Assembly (NCBI RefSeq): GCF_019977755.1
Contig: NZ_AP025144.1
Coordinates: 3,658,001 to 3,722,000 of the forward strand
Length of the DNA stretch: 64,000 nt
Direction of reading: 5' to 3'
From: Vibrio penaeicida
Lineage (GTDB): Bacteria; Pseudomonadota; Gammaproteobacteria; Enterobacterales; Vibrionaceae
The notes under the pieces were generated by a model. That model did not search any database. It saw only the letters and a program-made list of their open reading frames with translations, and was not told where the DNA came from. Each line of letters starts with the position of its first letter. Position 1 is the stretch's first letter. The translations under genes and the position numbers were made by a program. Of the stretch, positions 40,068 to 51,392 are shown one piece after another.

Positions 40068-40434
40068 GGTGACGAAATGGTTTTGGGTATTTTCATAGGT
40101 ATAGAGGCGCCATGACGACGAATTCAGATTTACTCCATAATTAACGCCAAATCACACCTTGTTTAACACTTCTCCATAAAGTTGTTGCGGTTTTTGGTGA
40201 AAGTCTGGTAGAAACGCGTTCAAGACACTTACCGCATGCATGCCAAATATGTGACACATTGTTGCAGTGTGCACAATTCCTGATGTTGGAAGTGACTTAC
40301 AATCACAAAATGTTTTTTGCATTCTATTCATCGCTTGATTGGTTGGCTTCTTTTGCATAGGGTTAAAAAAAACGCCCTTTACTGCCTAACTTGCTAGATA
40401 AATGGTATATTATTAATAATGTGCACCAAAATGG
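40068..40434. other. Junction between remnant element and zur
   Basis: About 370 bases. An open frame of 68 codons on the minus strand (40152-40358) has no ribosome site and no recognisable features, so I do not call it. No third copy of the dusA core is visible, which means the outer boundary of the second element is lost. Just before zur, the AT-rich ATGGTATATTATTAATA (40402-40418) partly resembles a zinc-regulator box and could be autoregulatory. Confidence 0.35.
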
Positions 40435-40893
40435 ATGAGCCAATTGGAGTTGTCGTTGTTAGAACAAATTGAAGGCATCTGCCAAAGCCGTGGGGTTAGG
40501 CTTACACCACAGCGTAAAAGAGTGTTCGAGCTAATTTTTGCAAGCAAAAGTGCATCTAGCGCTTATGATTTGTTAGATAGGCTGAAAGAAAGTGAACCTC
40601 AGGCAAAACCACCAACGGTCTATAGAGCGTTGGATTTCTTATTGGAACAAGGTTTTATCCATCGAGTTGAGTCCACGAATAGCTTTATCTCGTGTTGCTC
40701 TTTTGGTACTCACAAGCATTTCTCTCACCTGCTTATTTGCGATAAGTGCGGGAATGTAGCTGAACATCAGGATGACCAACTTGTAGCCTTGTTGGCAAAA
40801 AATAGTGAAAAACAGGGGTTTCAGTTAACCAATCACGTTATTGAAACTCACGGTACTTGCAAAAGTTGTTTTTCAGACTTTACGGACAAATAA
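40435..40893 (+). CDS. zur: Zinc uptake regulator, Fur family
   Basis: Represses zinc uptake genes when zinc is sufficient. 152 residues: a winged helix (RGVRLTPQRKRVFELI, then PTVYRALDFLLEQGFIHRV) and a dimerisation/metal domain with HKHFSHLLICDKCGNVAEH and CKSCF (two CxxC structural zinc sites). zur and dusA are probably ancestral neighbours, now about 21 kb apart. The start is uncertain: the first ATG lacks a good ribosome site, and a TTG about eight codons on follows GGAG. Confidence 0.92.
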   Translation: MSQLELSLLEQIEGICQSRGVRLTPQRKRVFELIFASKSASSAYDLLDRLKESEPQAKPPTVYRALDFLLEQGFIHRVESTNSFISCCSFGTHKHFSHLLICDKCGNVAEHQDDQLVALLAKNSEKQGFQLTNHVIETHGTCKSCFSDFTDK

Positions 40894-40906
40894 AAGATAG
40901 AACGTT

Positions 40907-41368
40907 ATGCGCGCTGAATTTGTAAACCCGTTTTTAGCTTCACTAATGAATGTACTGAAAACTATGGCTTCACTGGAGCTAAAGCCTCAGAAACCTCGAG
41001 TTAAGAAAGATGAAATCGCTCGTGGTGATGTGTCTGGTTTGATTGGTATGGTCGGAGACCAAAGCCGAGGTTCAATGTCGATTACTTTTGACGAGTCTCT
41101 GGCATTGGAAATCATGCAAAACATGCTAGGCGAACGTCCGAATGGTCTAAACGAAGAAGTAACCGATATGGTGGGTGAAATCACTAATATGGTTACAGGT
41201 GGTGCAAAACGCATTCTTTCAGAAAGTGGTTTTGACTTCGACATGGCAACACCCGTCGTTGTTTCGGGTAAAGGTCACACCATTCGTCACAAATGTGAAG
41301 GCGCGATCATCATCATGCCATTTACCTCTGAGTGGGGTAACGCATTTATCGAGATCTGCTTCGAATAA
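40907..41368 (+). CDS. CheX-like chemotaxis phosphatase
   Basis: 153 residues of the CheC/CheX/FliY type, which dephosphorylate CheY-P. The E-x2-N active-site motif appears in EEVTDMVGEITNMVTGGAK at about 84-102 (Glu and Asn of GEITN). Soluble, no receiver domain. It lies 13 bases after zur, so the two form an operon. Confidence 0.88.
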   Translation: MRAEFVNPFLASLMNVLKTMASLELKPQKPRVKKDEIARGDVSGLIGMVGDQSRGSMSITFDESLALEIMQNMLGERPNGLNEEVTDMVGEITNMVTGGAKRILSESGFDFDMATPVVVSGKGHTIRHKCEGAIIIMPFTSEWGNAFIEICFE

Positions 41369-41392
41369 GAAGACAGAGCCGAACAAGAGAAA

Positions 41393-41421
41393 AGCTGTTG
41401 CGAATGCGACAGCTTTTTTTA
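41393..41421 (+). terminator. Terminator of zur-cheX
   Basis: AGCTGT...ACAGCT hairpin with an eight-T run. Confidence 0.75.
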
Positions 41422-41440
41422 TTTGTCATTGGAATGAAAA

Positions 41441-41462
41441 AAGGTCAGCAATTGCTGACCTT
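41441..41462 (-). terminator. Terminator of pgi (symmetrical)
   Basis: Perfect inverted repeat AAGGTCAGCA-ATTGCTGACCTT, with T runs in both directions; on the minus strand it ends pgi, 34 bases after its stop. Confidence 0.8.
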
Positions 41463-41495
41463 TATTTTTAACTCATATGCGGCATTTCAATACGC

Positions 41496-43172
<1,677 letters not shown>

Positions 43173-43432
43173 TTATGTTCTCTTCAGCCAGATTAATTTA
43201 TATGATGCTGAGTGAATTCCAGATTAAGCGAAATAAAGAATCGTACTTTTTGTGTTTGTTATATCCAATCGACACAAAAAAACGTAATAAATTTTCAGAT
43301 TCCGGATTATGGCGCAACCCGTTATCGCTGACATTGAGGTTTATCACGTAATCTCAATTGTACCTAATCGGAATCAACTATTAATGCGATTGTTTATAAC
43401 AATTAGTGATTAGAAACAACAAGGCATAACCT

Positions 43433-43858
43433 ATGTGGCATCAAACTACCTTTTGTCTCACCGCAAAACGCCGAGGCTTTCATCTTATTACTGATGAAAT
43501 TGAACAACATTTACCACAAATTGACCAGTACTCGATAGGTCTTTTACATCTTTTTATTCAACATACGTCCGCAAGCTTAACTTTGAATGAAAATGCAGAT
43601 CCAACCGTTCGTACTGATATGGAACAACACTTTAATAAATTTGTGCCGGAACGAGCGCCTTACTACTTACATACTTATGAAGGTGATGATGATATGCCTG
43701 CACATATCAAGGCGTCCACTTTAGGTTCAAGCGTGAGCATTCCAATTAGTAATGGGCGATTAGCGTTAGGAACTTGGCAAGGGGTGTACTTAGGAGAGCA
43801 TCGCGATCATGGTGGCGCTCGAAGAATTATCGCCACGCTTCAAGGACAATGTGAATAG
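43433..43858 (+). CDS. yjbQ: YjbQ family protein (UPF0047)
   Basis: 141 residues. [17 protein letters not shown] at about 44-60 and [13 protein letters not shown] near the end are the family signatures. Members have been reported to show weak thiamine-phosphate synthase activity (secondary enzyme); the main role is unsettled. It is a single gene with its own terminator. Confidence 0.93.
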   Translation: MWHQTTFCLTAKRRGFHLITDEIEQHLPQIDQYSIGLLHLFIQHTSASLTLNENADPTVRTDMEQHFNKFVPERAPYYLHTYEGDDDMPAHIKASTLGSSVSIPISNGRLALGTWQGVYLGEHRDHGGARRIIATLQGQCE

Positions 43859-43881
43859 TTACCCATTATTTTCAGATTAAA

Positions 43882-43905
43882 AAGAGGTGCACTTCGGCAC
43901 CTCTT
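43882..43905 (+). terminator. Terminator of yjbQ
   Basis: AAGAGGTGC-ACTTCG-GCACCTCTT, with weak T tract. Confidence 0.6.
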
Positions 43906-43945
43906 CATATCATTTAGACTTATTCAGCATATTCATCACGATAGT

Positions 43946-45160
43946 CTAAAACGGCTGATTGATCATCACACGGAACATGTTTTCTTCATCACCAAATGCC
44001 ATTTCTGTTCGAACCACAATGCCTTCTACTTGGAAGCGAATTCCACCGCCTAAGTTGTATTTCATATCGCGATGCAGTTCTTGAATACTGAATTCATCCG
44101 CCACTCTACCTGCATCAACGAAAGCCACCCACTGCCACCATGGCACGTCATACCAATTAAAAATTGGCCAACTTTGTAAGGGTTGCCATTCAGGCATAAC
44201 TCGATACTCTAAGCTGTAGTGCACTGCACTTCTGCCATGGTAACGATTCGCCGAGTAACCGCGAAGATGGTACAAGCCCCCCAAGGAAACGCCTGCATAT
44301 TCTGGTGGTCTTTCACACGTTCCGGAACCACAGCGATTCCACGTAGGGGTATCGGCGACATACATATCAAACGCCAAAACTTGGCGAGAAAATACGTCGT
44401 CTACTTTGCCAAGGCTAAAGTAGTGGCTTTGCTCAATTTCAACTTTGGTCCATGTATTGTCGTTACCCGAATCGGGAGCGTGAGCAATGTTCAATTTCAG
44501 CTTAGCCCCTAAGCTTGGGTTTCGAACGTCATTACGGTTGTCCCATTCAAATCCGAGGTTTACACCCCATGTCGAATCGGGTGCCGAATCATTTGAGCTA
44601 CTTAAGCTGCGTTCGGATAAAAACGGCTCAAACTTAATGGTGGAAATCCCACTGGTTGCAGGAGATGCCCCTTGAATACGTCTTTTGGGTTCATACGCCG
44701 CTCTTGCTCCTTTGAAGGCGGCTGCGCCCCAAGGAATGATGTAGCGCATCGTGAAGTGGTATTGCGCTTCCTTTGCATCCGTGACGGTTTTCTGGCTGTA
44801 CTGAGAGTCATTATCGCCCGCACTGCCTAGATGGTATATGTAGTCGGAATAGCTGGCATTGTAGGCATCAAAACCGAGTAGCCATGCGTTGCCAACTTGA
44901 AAGTTGTTGTAGCCAATAAAGGTCATGTTGCTGCCTTTATCGGATATCAGCCCTGCCCCAATCAACCCTGCTTGTGGTTGACCAAGGCCTTTCAGTAGAC
45001 CCGCCACACCGATGGTATTTCCCAACGTACTGGATGAAAAAGCAAAAGGAACAGCGGCGGTGTCTGGCATCCAAGGTGGAAGCCACTCATAGGCGGAGAC
45101 AACACCTGGCGCGCAGAAGGAAGAAGCAAGTAGGCTTGAAATAATCAGACGCTTTGGCAT
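43946..45160 (-). CDS. BamA/TamA-type outer-membrane surface antigen
   Basis: 404 residues: a signal peptide (MPKRLIISSLLASSFCAPGVVSA), then a 16-strand-type barrel of the D15/Omp85 family without POTRA domains. Typical stretches are GVNLGFEWDNRNDVRNPSLG, SLGGLYHLRGYSANRYHGR (the lid-lock VRGF-like RGY) and FVDAGRVADEFS. It ends in phenylalanine. Patatin-linked and lone barrels exist; here it is lone. Spaced 3 bases from the alr stop. Confidence 0.88.
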   Translation of the reverse strand: MPKRLIISSLLASSFCAPGVVSAYEWLPPWMPDTAAVPFAFSSSTLGNTIGVAGLLKGLGQPQAGLIGAGLISDKGSNMTFIGYNNFQVGNAWLLGFDAYNASYSDYIYHLGSAGDNDSQYSQKTVTDAKEAQYHFTMRYIIPWGAAAFKGARAAYEPKRRIQGASPATSGISTIKFEPFLSERSLSSSNDSAPDSTWGVNLGFEWDNRNDVRNPSLGAKLKLNIAHAPDSGNDNTWTKVEIEQSHYFSLGKVDDVFSRQVLAFDMYVADTPTWNRCGSGTCERPPEYAGVSLGGLYHLRGYSANRYHGRSAVHYSLEYRVMPEWQPLQSWPIFNWYDVPWWQWVAFVDAGRVADEFSIQELHRDMKYNLGGGIRFQVEGIVVRTEMAFGDEENMFRVMINQPF

Positions 45161-45163
45161 AAC

Positions 45164-46249
45164 TCAGTCCATGTACTCCATGGCAACACGCGATGTCAGC
45201 TTTGTCACCAATTCGTAAGCGATTGTGCCAATGTGTTGCGCGACCTCTTCTGAAGGCAATTCTTGCCCCCACAGAATAACCTCATCGCCGACTTTATCTT
45301 GGCAATCCGCTCCTAAATCGACGGTCAGCATGTCCATGGAGACTCGCCCAACCACCGATACACGTCGACCATTCACCAATACCGGTGTACCAGCAGGCGC
45401 AGTTCTTGGGTATCCATCACCATAGCCAATCGCTATTACACCAATTTTGGTGTCACGTTCACTATGCCAAATCGCACCGTAGCCAACGGGTTCACCCTTT
45501 TTGAGGTCGCGAACCGCAATCAAGTGCGATTTCAGTGTCATTACTGGTTTAAAGCCCAACTCATTTGCGCTTTTATCCGCAAACGGGGACACACCATACA
45601 TGATAATGCCTGGGCGAACCCAGTCGAGATGGCTGTCTTTCCAAGCCAACAACCCTGACGACGCAGCTAAGGTTCTTTCTCCTTTGCAGCCTTCAGTCAG
45701 CAATAAAAAACTGTCGATTTGTTCTTGAGTCGCTGGGTTTTCTAGTTCATCTGCGCACCCGAAATGGCTAATGTAACGCAGCGGTTTAGCTACATTGTCG
45801 CACGCTTTCAAACGCTCAACGTATTCAGAGTACACTTCAGGGCGAACACCTAAGCGGTGCATCCCTGTGTCTACTTTGAGCCAGACTTTGACGGGGTTTT
45901 CTAACGTTGCTTGTTCTAACGCTTCAAGCTGCTCTTCACAATGCACGACTGTTTGAATGTTATTGGTCACCAATATCGGTAAGTCACGCGAGGAATAAAA
46001 ACCTTCAAGCAACAATATGGGTTTCACAATCCCCCCTGCACGCAACTGCAGGGCTTCTTCTATTCTTGCCACACCAAAAGCATCAGCATCAACGGCCGCT
46101 TGCGCTATTTTCAGTAAGCCATGCCCATAAGCATTGGCTTTAACCACCGACATAACTTTACTGTTGGGCGCATGCTGCTTCACCATTTTCAGGTTGTGCT
46201 TCAATGCAGAAAGATCGATGCATGCGGACGCCGCTTTCATATAGCTCAT
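45164..46249 (-). CDS. alr: Alanine racemase
   Basis: Makes D-alanine for peptidoglycan with PLP. 361 residues: the PLP-lysine motif [11 protein letters not shown] (Lys37), the barrel, and the C-terminal domain with [13 protein letters not shown]. Directly downstream of dnaB (9-base gap), an order kept in Enterobacteria and Vibrio. Confidence 0.98.
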   Translation of the reverse strand: MSYMKAASACIDLSALKHNLKMVKQHAPNSKVMSVVKANAYGHGLLKIAQAAVDADAFGVARIEEALQLRAGGIVKPILLLEGFYSSRDLPILVTNNIQTVVHCEEQLEALEQATLENPVKVWLKVDTGMHRLGVRPEVYSEYVERLKACDNVAKPLRYISHFGCADELENPATQEQIDSFLLLTEGCKGERTLAASSGLLAWKDSHLDWVRPGIIMYGVSPFADKSANELGFKPVMTLKSHLIAVRDLKKGEPVGYGAIWHSERDTKIGVIAIGYGDGYPRTAPAGTPVLVNGRRVSVVGRVSMDMLTVDLGADCQDKVGDEVILWGQELPSEEVAQHIGTIAYELVTKLTSRVAMEYMD

Positions 46250-46258
46250 AGGGGAAGA

Positions 46259-47695
46259 TTACTCATCATCAAACGCAGGACCTGCGTAGTTGTCGAAGCG
46301 AGAGAATTGACCTTGGAACGTCAGTCGCACGGAACCGATAGGACCATTACGTTGTTTACCCAAAATGATCTCGGCAATACCTTTGAGCGTGCTGTCTGGG
46401 TTGTACACTTCGTCACGGTAGATGAACATGATCAAATCGGCATCCTGCTCGATAGAACCTGATTCACGTAGATCCGAGTTTACTGGGCGTTTATCTGCTC
46501 GTTGCTCCAAAGAACGGTTAAGCTGCGACAAAGCAACAACAGGAACATTCAGTTCTTTTGCTAGTGCTTTCAAAGAACGGGAAATTTCTGCAATTTCCAA
46601 TGTACGGTTATCCGATAGAGCGGGTACACGCATCAGCTGAAGGTAGTCGACCATGATAAGTGACAAGCCACCATGTTCACGAGCGATACGACGTGCACGA
46701 GAACGAACTTCAGTAGGAGTAAGACCAGAGCTATCATCGATGTACATGTTTTTCTTTTCCATGAGAATACCCATGGTAGAAGAAATACGCGCCCAATCTT
46801 CATCGTCTAGCTGACCAGTACGGATTTTTGTTTGGTCGACGCGAGAAAGGGATGCCAACATACGCATCATGATTTGCTCAGAGGGCATCTCTAACGAGAA
46901 AATAAGCACGGGCTTATCAGATACCATGGCGGCGTTTTCACACAAGTTCATCGCAAAGGTTGTTTTACCCATCGATGGGCGTGCCGCAACAATAATTAGA
47001 TCCGACCCCTGTAAACCTGCCGTCTTCTTGTTGAGGTCGTTGAAGCCCGTATCAACACCCGTAACACCATTTTGTGGTGTTTTGTAAAGGATTTCGATAC
47101 GTTCCAGAGTTTTCTCTAGAATGTTATCGACATTCTGAGGACCTTCATTCTCATTGGTTCTGTCTTCTGCAATGGCGAAAACTTTACTCTCAGCCAAATC
47201 AAGAAGGTCTTCGGAGCTGCGTCCTTGTGGATCGTAACCGGCATCAGCTATTTCATTCGCCACACCGATTAGGTTTCGAACCAGTGCACGCTCCGCAACA
47301 ATATCGGCATAAGCATTAATATTCGCGGCACTTGGCGTGTTTTTCGCCAGATCAGCTAGATAAGCAAAACCGCCCACATCATCGAGGGTTTCTCGTTGCT
47401 CTAGGAATTCCGATAAGGTGATTAGATCGAGTGGTTTGTTTTCTTCTAAAAGGGTTTTCACCCCTTCAAAAATCATTCTATGTGGTCGGCTATAAAAGTC
47501 CTTCGCCACTACCCTTTCAGCAACCGAATCCCAACGTTCATTATCTAAAAGCAGACCACCGATAACAGATTGCTCTGCTTCTAACGAATGCGGCGGTACT
47601 TTGATAGCGTCAACTTGGCTATCTATTGGCTTCTTATTACGATTATCTCGGGTATCTGGCATGGGTGTTCTCAACAGCTTATCGTGATCGTTCAT
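46259..47695 (-). CDS. dnaB: Replicative DNA helicase
   Basis: The hexameric 5'-3' helicase of the replication fork. 478 residues: the N-terminal domain (PHSLEAEQSVIGGLLLD), linker, and the RecA-like core with Walker A ARPSMGKTTFAMN and Walker B LSLIMVDYLQLM, plus RADKRPVNSDLRESGSIEQD. No intein. First of dnaB-alr. Confidence 0.98.
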   Translation of the reverse strand: MNDHDKLLRTPMPDTRDNRNKKPIDSQVDAIKVPPHSLEAEQSVIGGLLLDNERWDSVAERVVAKDFYSRPHRMIFEGVKTLLEENKPLDLITLSEFLEQRETLDDVGGFAYLADLAKNTPSAANINAYADIVAERALVRNLIGVANEIADAGYDPQGRSSEDLLDLAESKVFAIAEDRTNENEGPQNVDNILEKTLERIEILYKTPQNGVTGVDTGFNDLNKKTAGLQGSDLIIVAARPSMGKTTFAMNLCENAAMVSDKPVLIFSLEMPSEQIMMRMLASLSRVDQTKIRTGQLDDEDWARISSTMGILMEKKNMYIDDSSGLTPTEVRSRARRIAREHGGLSLIMVDYLQLMRVPALSDNRTLEIAEISRSLKALAKELNVPVVALSQLNRSLEQRADKRPVNSDLRESGSIEQDADLIMFIYRDEVYNPDSTLKGIAEIILGKQRNGPIGSVRLTFQGQFSRFDNYAGPAFDDE

Positions 47696-47911
47696 TATAG
47701 CTAAGTTCTATAACCAAGTAACCTCAAGATGCTCGGTTCAGCGAGAATGAATTGACTTTCAGACAAGGCACCGATTTGAAGAATTTACGAAATTAACACA
47801 GTCCTGACCCGAGACTTTAAGGCTATTAATACAATCTCATATGTCATGCGCCGTGCCGCTATATAGCCAAGTGTATGGTTGAATAAAATAAGAATATGAG
47901 AGAGGTATTGG

Positions 47912-48670
47912 GTGTCGAAAAATTTGCTTGTGCTTAGTCTGGCGGTATTTAATGCCAGCCTTTATGCAGAGGAAAGTACCGACACGGATACGTCGCCTTC
48001 ATCTCCCTTGAAAACAGAGGTGGAATTCGGATACCAAGCGCACAGTGGTAACTCCAATTCGGAATCCCTAAATAGCCGCTTGGAAGGGGTTTACACACAA
48101 GGAAGACATCGACATTCAGGTGAATGGAAGTTCTATAAACTGAATAAAAACGATAAGGAAGACAAGAAACAGTCTACCTACCAAGTTCAAAGTGACTACA
48201 AGCTCGCACCTCGTACTTACCTTTACGCCAACTTCAAAGGCATCGACTCAAAATACAGTGCGTATTTTAAAGATTACACTTGGTCGAGCGGGCTCGGTTA
48301 TCAGTTTACCTATACGGATGACTTAAAGCTCTCTTTGGAATTGGGTCCAGGTTATCGACATCAAAAGCCTAATCTGGATGAGTTGGATGACGATGACTTA
48401 ATTTTCCCAGACAACGTGGATGAGTTTATCTTTCGAGGGCATTTCAAAGGTGACTGGAAAGTGTTGCCGGCACTGTCGCTCAGTGCTGACTTATTAATCG
48501 TAAGCGGAAAATCCAACACACGCTTCGATAACGAAATCAGTATTACCAACGCCATTACAGAAGACATCGCGCTAAAGCTTTCTCACTCTAGGCAGTATCT
48601 CGATCGCGTTCCCAATGATTTAAGTAACACGGATACCGTGGTGTCGGCGAATCTGCTGGTCAAGTTTTGA
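47912..48670 (+). CDS. DUF481 outer-membrane protein
   Basis: 252 residues from GTG, preceded by GAGAGAGG. A short signal peptide (LLVLSLAVFNASLYAEE), an acidic linker (STDTDTSPSS) then a barrel-like repeat of beta strands with AHSGNSNSESLNSRLEG, the DUF481 hallmark, and a terminal phenylalanine. The family's function is not settled; salt stress has been suggested for some members. Converges on rplI. Confidence 0.85.
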   Translation: MSKNLLVLSLAVFNASLYAEESTDTDTSPSSPLKTEVEFGYQAHSGNSNSESLNSRLEGVYTQGRHRHSGEWKFYKLNKNDKEDKKQSTYQVQSDYKLAPRTYLYANFKGIDSKYSAYFKDYTWSSGLGYQFTYTDDLKLSLELGPGYRHQKPNLDELDDDDLIFPDNVDEFIFRGHFKGDWKVLPALSLSADLLIVSGKSNTRFDNEISITNAITEDIALKLSHSRQYLDRVPNDLSNTDTVVSANLLVKF

Positions 48671-48701
48671 TTTGTACAAAGTATTGACTCTTAGATATAA
48701 A

Positions 48702-48726
48702 AAAAGCTGGCTTTAAGCCAGCTTTT
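48702..48726. terminator. Shared terminator of the DUF481 gene and rplI
   Basis: AAAAGCTGGCTTTAAGCCAGCTTTT is a perfect palindromic hairpin between convergent genes, with A and T runs on both sides. Confidence 0.85.
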
Positions 48727-48747
48727 CTCAAATCGCTTGGTACTGAA

Positions 48748-49200
48748 TTACTCAGCAGCAACAACTTGTAGGTTGATCTTAGCGAACACTTCAGAGTGAA
48801 GTTGTACGTTAATTTCAAACTCACCAGTGTTACGTAGAGCACCTTCAGGTAGGCGAACTTCGCTCTTAGCTACTTCAACACCTGCCGCTGTGATAGCGTC
48901 AGCGATGTCACGAGTACCGATAGAACCGAATAGTTTACCTTCGTCACCAGCTTTAGAAGCAATAACAACTGCTTCAAGAGCGTTAACTTTCTCAGCACGA
49001 GCTTCAGAAGCTTGTAGTTGCTCAGCAACTTTTGCTTCTAGTTCAGCGCGACGAGCTTCGAACATTTCAACGTTAGATTTAGTTGCCATTACAGCCTTAC
49101 CTTGTGGGATAAGGAAGTTACGAGCGTAACCAGATTTAACATTTACTTGATCGCCAAGACCACCTAGGTTACCGATTTTATCAAGTAGAATAACTTGCAT
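48748..49200 (-). CDS. rplI: Ribosomal protein bL9
   Basis: 150 residues with [30 protein letters not shown], a connecting helix and the second RNA-binding domain. Last of the rpsF-priB-rpsR-rplI operon. Confidence 0.98.
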   Translation of the reverse strand: MQVILLDKIGNLGGLGDQVNVKSGYARNFLIPQGKAVMATKSNVEMFEARRAELEAKVAEQLQASEARAEKVNALEAVVIASKAGDEGKLFGSIGTRDIADAITAAGVEVAKSEVRLPEGALRNTGEFEINVQLHSEVFAKINLQVVAAE

Positions 49201-49233
49201 TGTTTAATCCTCTTTCTAAATAGACGGTGCCGA

Positions 49234-49464
<231 letters not shown>

Positions 49465-49477
49465 CTATCTCCTGATC

Positions 49478-49780
49478 TTAAATATATGTGATATTTTCGG
49501 CATGTAACACTAATTTCCCATTGCCATTTCGGCTGGTTTGATAAGCGACAAAACCACTTACCTTAATGTGACTGCCTATAACGAGTTCTTGAGTTAACTC
49601 TTGCGACCTTTGCCCGCTAATGATTACCGGCATACGACAATAAACTTGTCTGGGGTAATCCGCTTCTAGCACTGTAGAACGATGCTCTAGCCAAAATCGG
49701 CAATGGGCGACGCCTGCAGGGCTGTGGCTTCGAATCGGTGCTTTAGCGACTGTGCCACTTAGCTCCATTCGATTGGTCAT
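49478..49780 (-). CDS. priB: Primosomal replication protein N
   Basis: 100 residues, OB fold (RMELSGTVAKAPIRSHSPAG, SQELTQELVIGSHIKVSGFV). Acts in PriA-dependent replication restart. Its place between rpsF and rpsR is the standard gammaproteobacterial order. Confidence 0.96.
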   Translation of the reverse strand: MTNRMELSGTVAKAPIRSHSPAGVAHCRFWLEHRSTVLEADYPRQVYCRMPVIISGQRSQELTQELVIGSHIKVSGFVAYQTSRNGNGKLVLHAENITYI

Positions 49781-49788
49781 GCAATGAA

Positions 49789-50205
49789 TTACTCAGCAGC
49801 TGCTTCTGGTTTAGCTTCTGTGCGTTCTGTACGCTCTGTACGCTCTGTACGCTCTTCACGACGAGGAGCACGCTCTGCACGCTCTTCTTTTTGCTTAAGC
49901 ATAATAGATTGTTCAGTCACAGCGCCTTTAGTGCGCATGATCATGTTACGTAGAACTGCATCGTTGAAACGGAAAGCAGTTTCTAGCTCGTCAATCACTT
50001 CTTGACCAGCTTCAACGTTCATAAGAACGTAGTGAGCTTTGTGAAGCTTGTTGATTGGGTAAGCCATTTGACGACGACCCCAGTCTTCTAGACGGTGGAT
50101 AGTACCGCCAGCTTCTGTGATAGAACCAGTGTAACGCTCGATCATGCCAGCAACTTGCTCGCTTTGATCAGGGTGAACCATGAATACGATTTCGTAATGA
50201 CGCAT
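49789..50205 (-). CDS. rpsF: Ribosomal protein bS6 with repeat tail
   Basis: 138 residues. The S6 core is standard ([35 protein letters not shown]). The C-terminus after about residue 105 is a low-complexity tail with four Arg-Thr-Glu units (from a 9-base tandem repeat at 49828-49856) and an acidic Ala end. E. coli S6 also has an acidic tail that RimK extends with glutamate. The tail length should vary by slippage. Confidence 0.97.
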   Translation of the reverse strand: MRHYEIVFMVHPDQSEQVAGMIERYTGSITEAGGTIHRLEDWGRRQMAYPINKLHKAHYVLMNVEAGQEVIDELETAFRFNDAVLRNMIMRTKGAVTEQSIMLKQKEERAERAPRREERTERTERTERTEAKPEAAAE

Positions 50206-50243
50206 TTGGTTGCTCCTTACGGATTATTAGCTTCCACGAATGG

Positions 50244-50288
50244 CTCGGTCGTCCAGAGGAAGCAAGGAACTAAAGAAAAATGACCGAG
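50244..50288 (-). promoter_or_regulatory. Candidate rpsF leader hairpin (S6:S18 site)
   Basis: CTCGGTC and GACCGAG form a stem around a 31-base loop in the 5' leader. The transcript has GGACGACCGAGCC next to the stem, in line with the CCG/GGA elements of known S6:S18-binding leaders. Not verified. Confidence 0.4.
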
Positions 50289-50305
50289 TTTTAAGGACGG
50301 CAAAT

Positions 50306-50332
50306 AGTATAGAAAAACACCGCTAAGAGCAA
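50306..50332 (-). promoter_or_regulatory. Candidate promoter of rpsF operon
   Basis: Minus strand TTGCTC (50332-50327), a 15-base spacer and TATACT (50311-50306), followed by ATTTGCCGTCC. Confidence 0.4.
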
Positions 50333-50465
50333 GGGGAATTTAGAGTGTTAGAAGAGATATTTGTAAGACTCAAACTTTTATATCCAGCAGGCGCTAAGAT
50401 CATACCCCAAAGGCACCGGACAACGGTGCCGATGCCATGATATTTCAGTGTATTACGCGTGGTTG

Positions 50466-51257
50466 CTAGCTATCGGTACTTTCGAAAATTTTATCAGCAG
50501 AAGCGGTAACGAAACCCGAGTAGAGCTCACCATTTTTCATTGGATAGCGCTTGGCAAATTCATAGAAGCCTCCAGGAACAACCTCCGAACTTCCTACAAA
50601 AGTAACGGGGACTTTATCCGCCATGGTAGAAGATTGCTCTAACAACACGTCTGGGGAGCCTTTCACTTCGCCGCCAAATTCATTGATGGTAAAGCCGGAT
50701 TCTTTGAGGTGGCTGTTCACATCAATAACGTCTTCAAATTGATTTAACTGATTCACACTAACAGTAAAATGGTTTGCACCATATCCATGAGCCGCTAACC
50801 AAGCCGCATATTCACTTTCCGCCGCCAGCGCTCGATAGTCGGTATGGTTGATATCCCACATTCTCCCACTGTGCAGGAATTCACTGCCTGCTAGCTGAGC
50901 AGTATCCACTTGCTCAAGCAATCTCGCGACAATGTCTTGCAGTTCAGGAGAGCATTTTTCTACTTCCAATTCACTAATAAACACTTTGGGCTGCTTAGGA
51001 TCTGGATGTTCAAAGTGTTTTGCTACCAACTTTTTGGATTCAAAGACATAGTCGCCAGCCGCTTTGTACCCGAGTTCCAAAAAGGGTTTGGCCAACGTCT
51101 CTATTCCTAATGGCGCTACACCAAACGTTCTTAGCGCAATGTGGTCATTGATGAGAGCTTCATCTTCCTGCAGTAAATCATGGACCTTTTGAGCAGAAGG
51201 ACAAAGGCGGGTGATGTAATCGTTCCAAAGTGAAGCAAACAAAGTATCCGGCGACAT
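50466..51257 (-). CDS. DUF1338 family protein (HglS-like metal enzyme)
   Basis: 263 residues of the DUF1338 fold, a vicinal-oxygen-chelate-type metal enzyme related to 2-oxoadipate dioxygenase/decarboxylase HglS. Candidate metal residues lie in NDHIALRTFGV and GANHFTVSV. Shorter than HglS, so the substrate may differ. It is 135 bases after astD on the same strand; a weak operon link to arginine breakdown. Confidence 0.8.
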   Translation of the reverse strand: MSPDTLFASLWNDYITRLCPSAQKVHDLLQEDEALINDHIALRTFGVAPLGIETLAKPFLELGYKAAGDYVFESKKLVAKHFEHPDPKQPKVFISELEVEKCSPELQDIVARLLEQVDTAQLAGSEFLHSGRMWDINHTDYRALAAESEYAAWLAAHGYGANHFTVSVNQLNQFEDVIDVNSHLKESGFTINEFGGEVKGSPDVLLEQSSTMADKVPVTFVGSSEVVPGGFYEFAKRYPMKNGELYSGFVTASADKIFESTDS

Positions 51258-51392
51258 AACGCCTCCTTTTTAGAACTACCAAGACAGGTAGAGGTGACTG
51301 AAGCCTGTGACGGAGTTTTAGCTAACTGCCTGTTATTATTTTAACTTGAACAGTAAGGGGCTATAGAAATATAGCCCCTTGTTTATCTAATT

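Noticed and set aside
40152..40358. 68-codon minus-strand frame before zur
   Set aside because: No ribosome site, no recognisable features. It is in phase with the endolysin-like gene but separated by a stop.
40068..40434. A third dusA attachment copy marking the outer end of the second element
   Set aside because: I searched by eye for GTCCAATCGAGCAT and close variants and found none.
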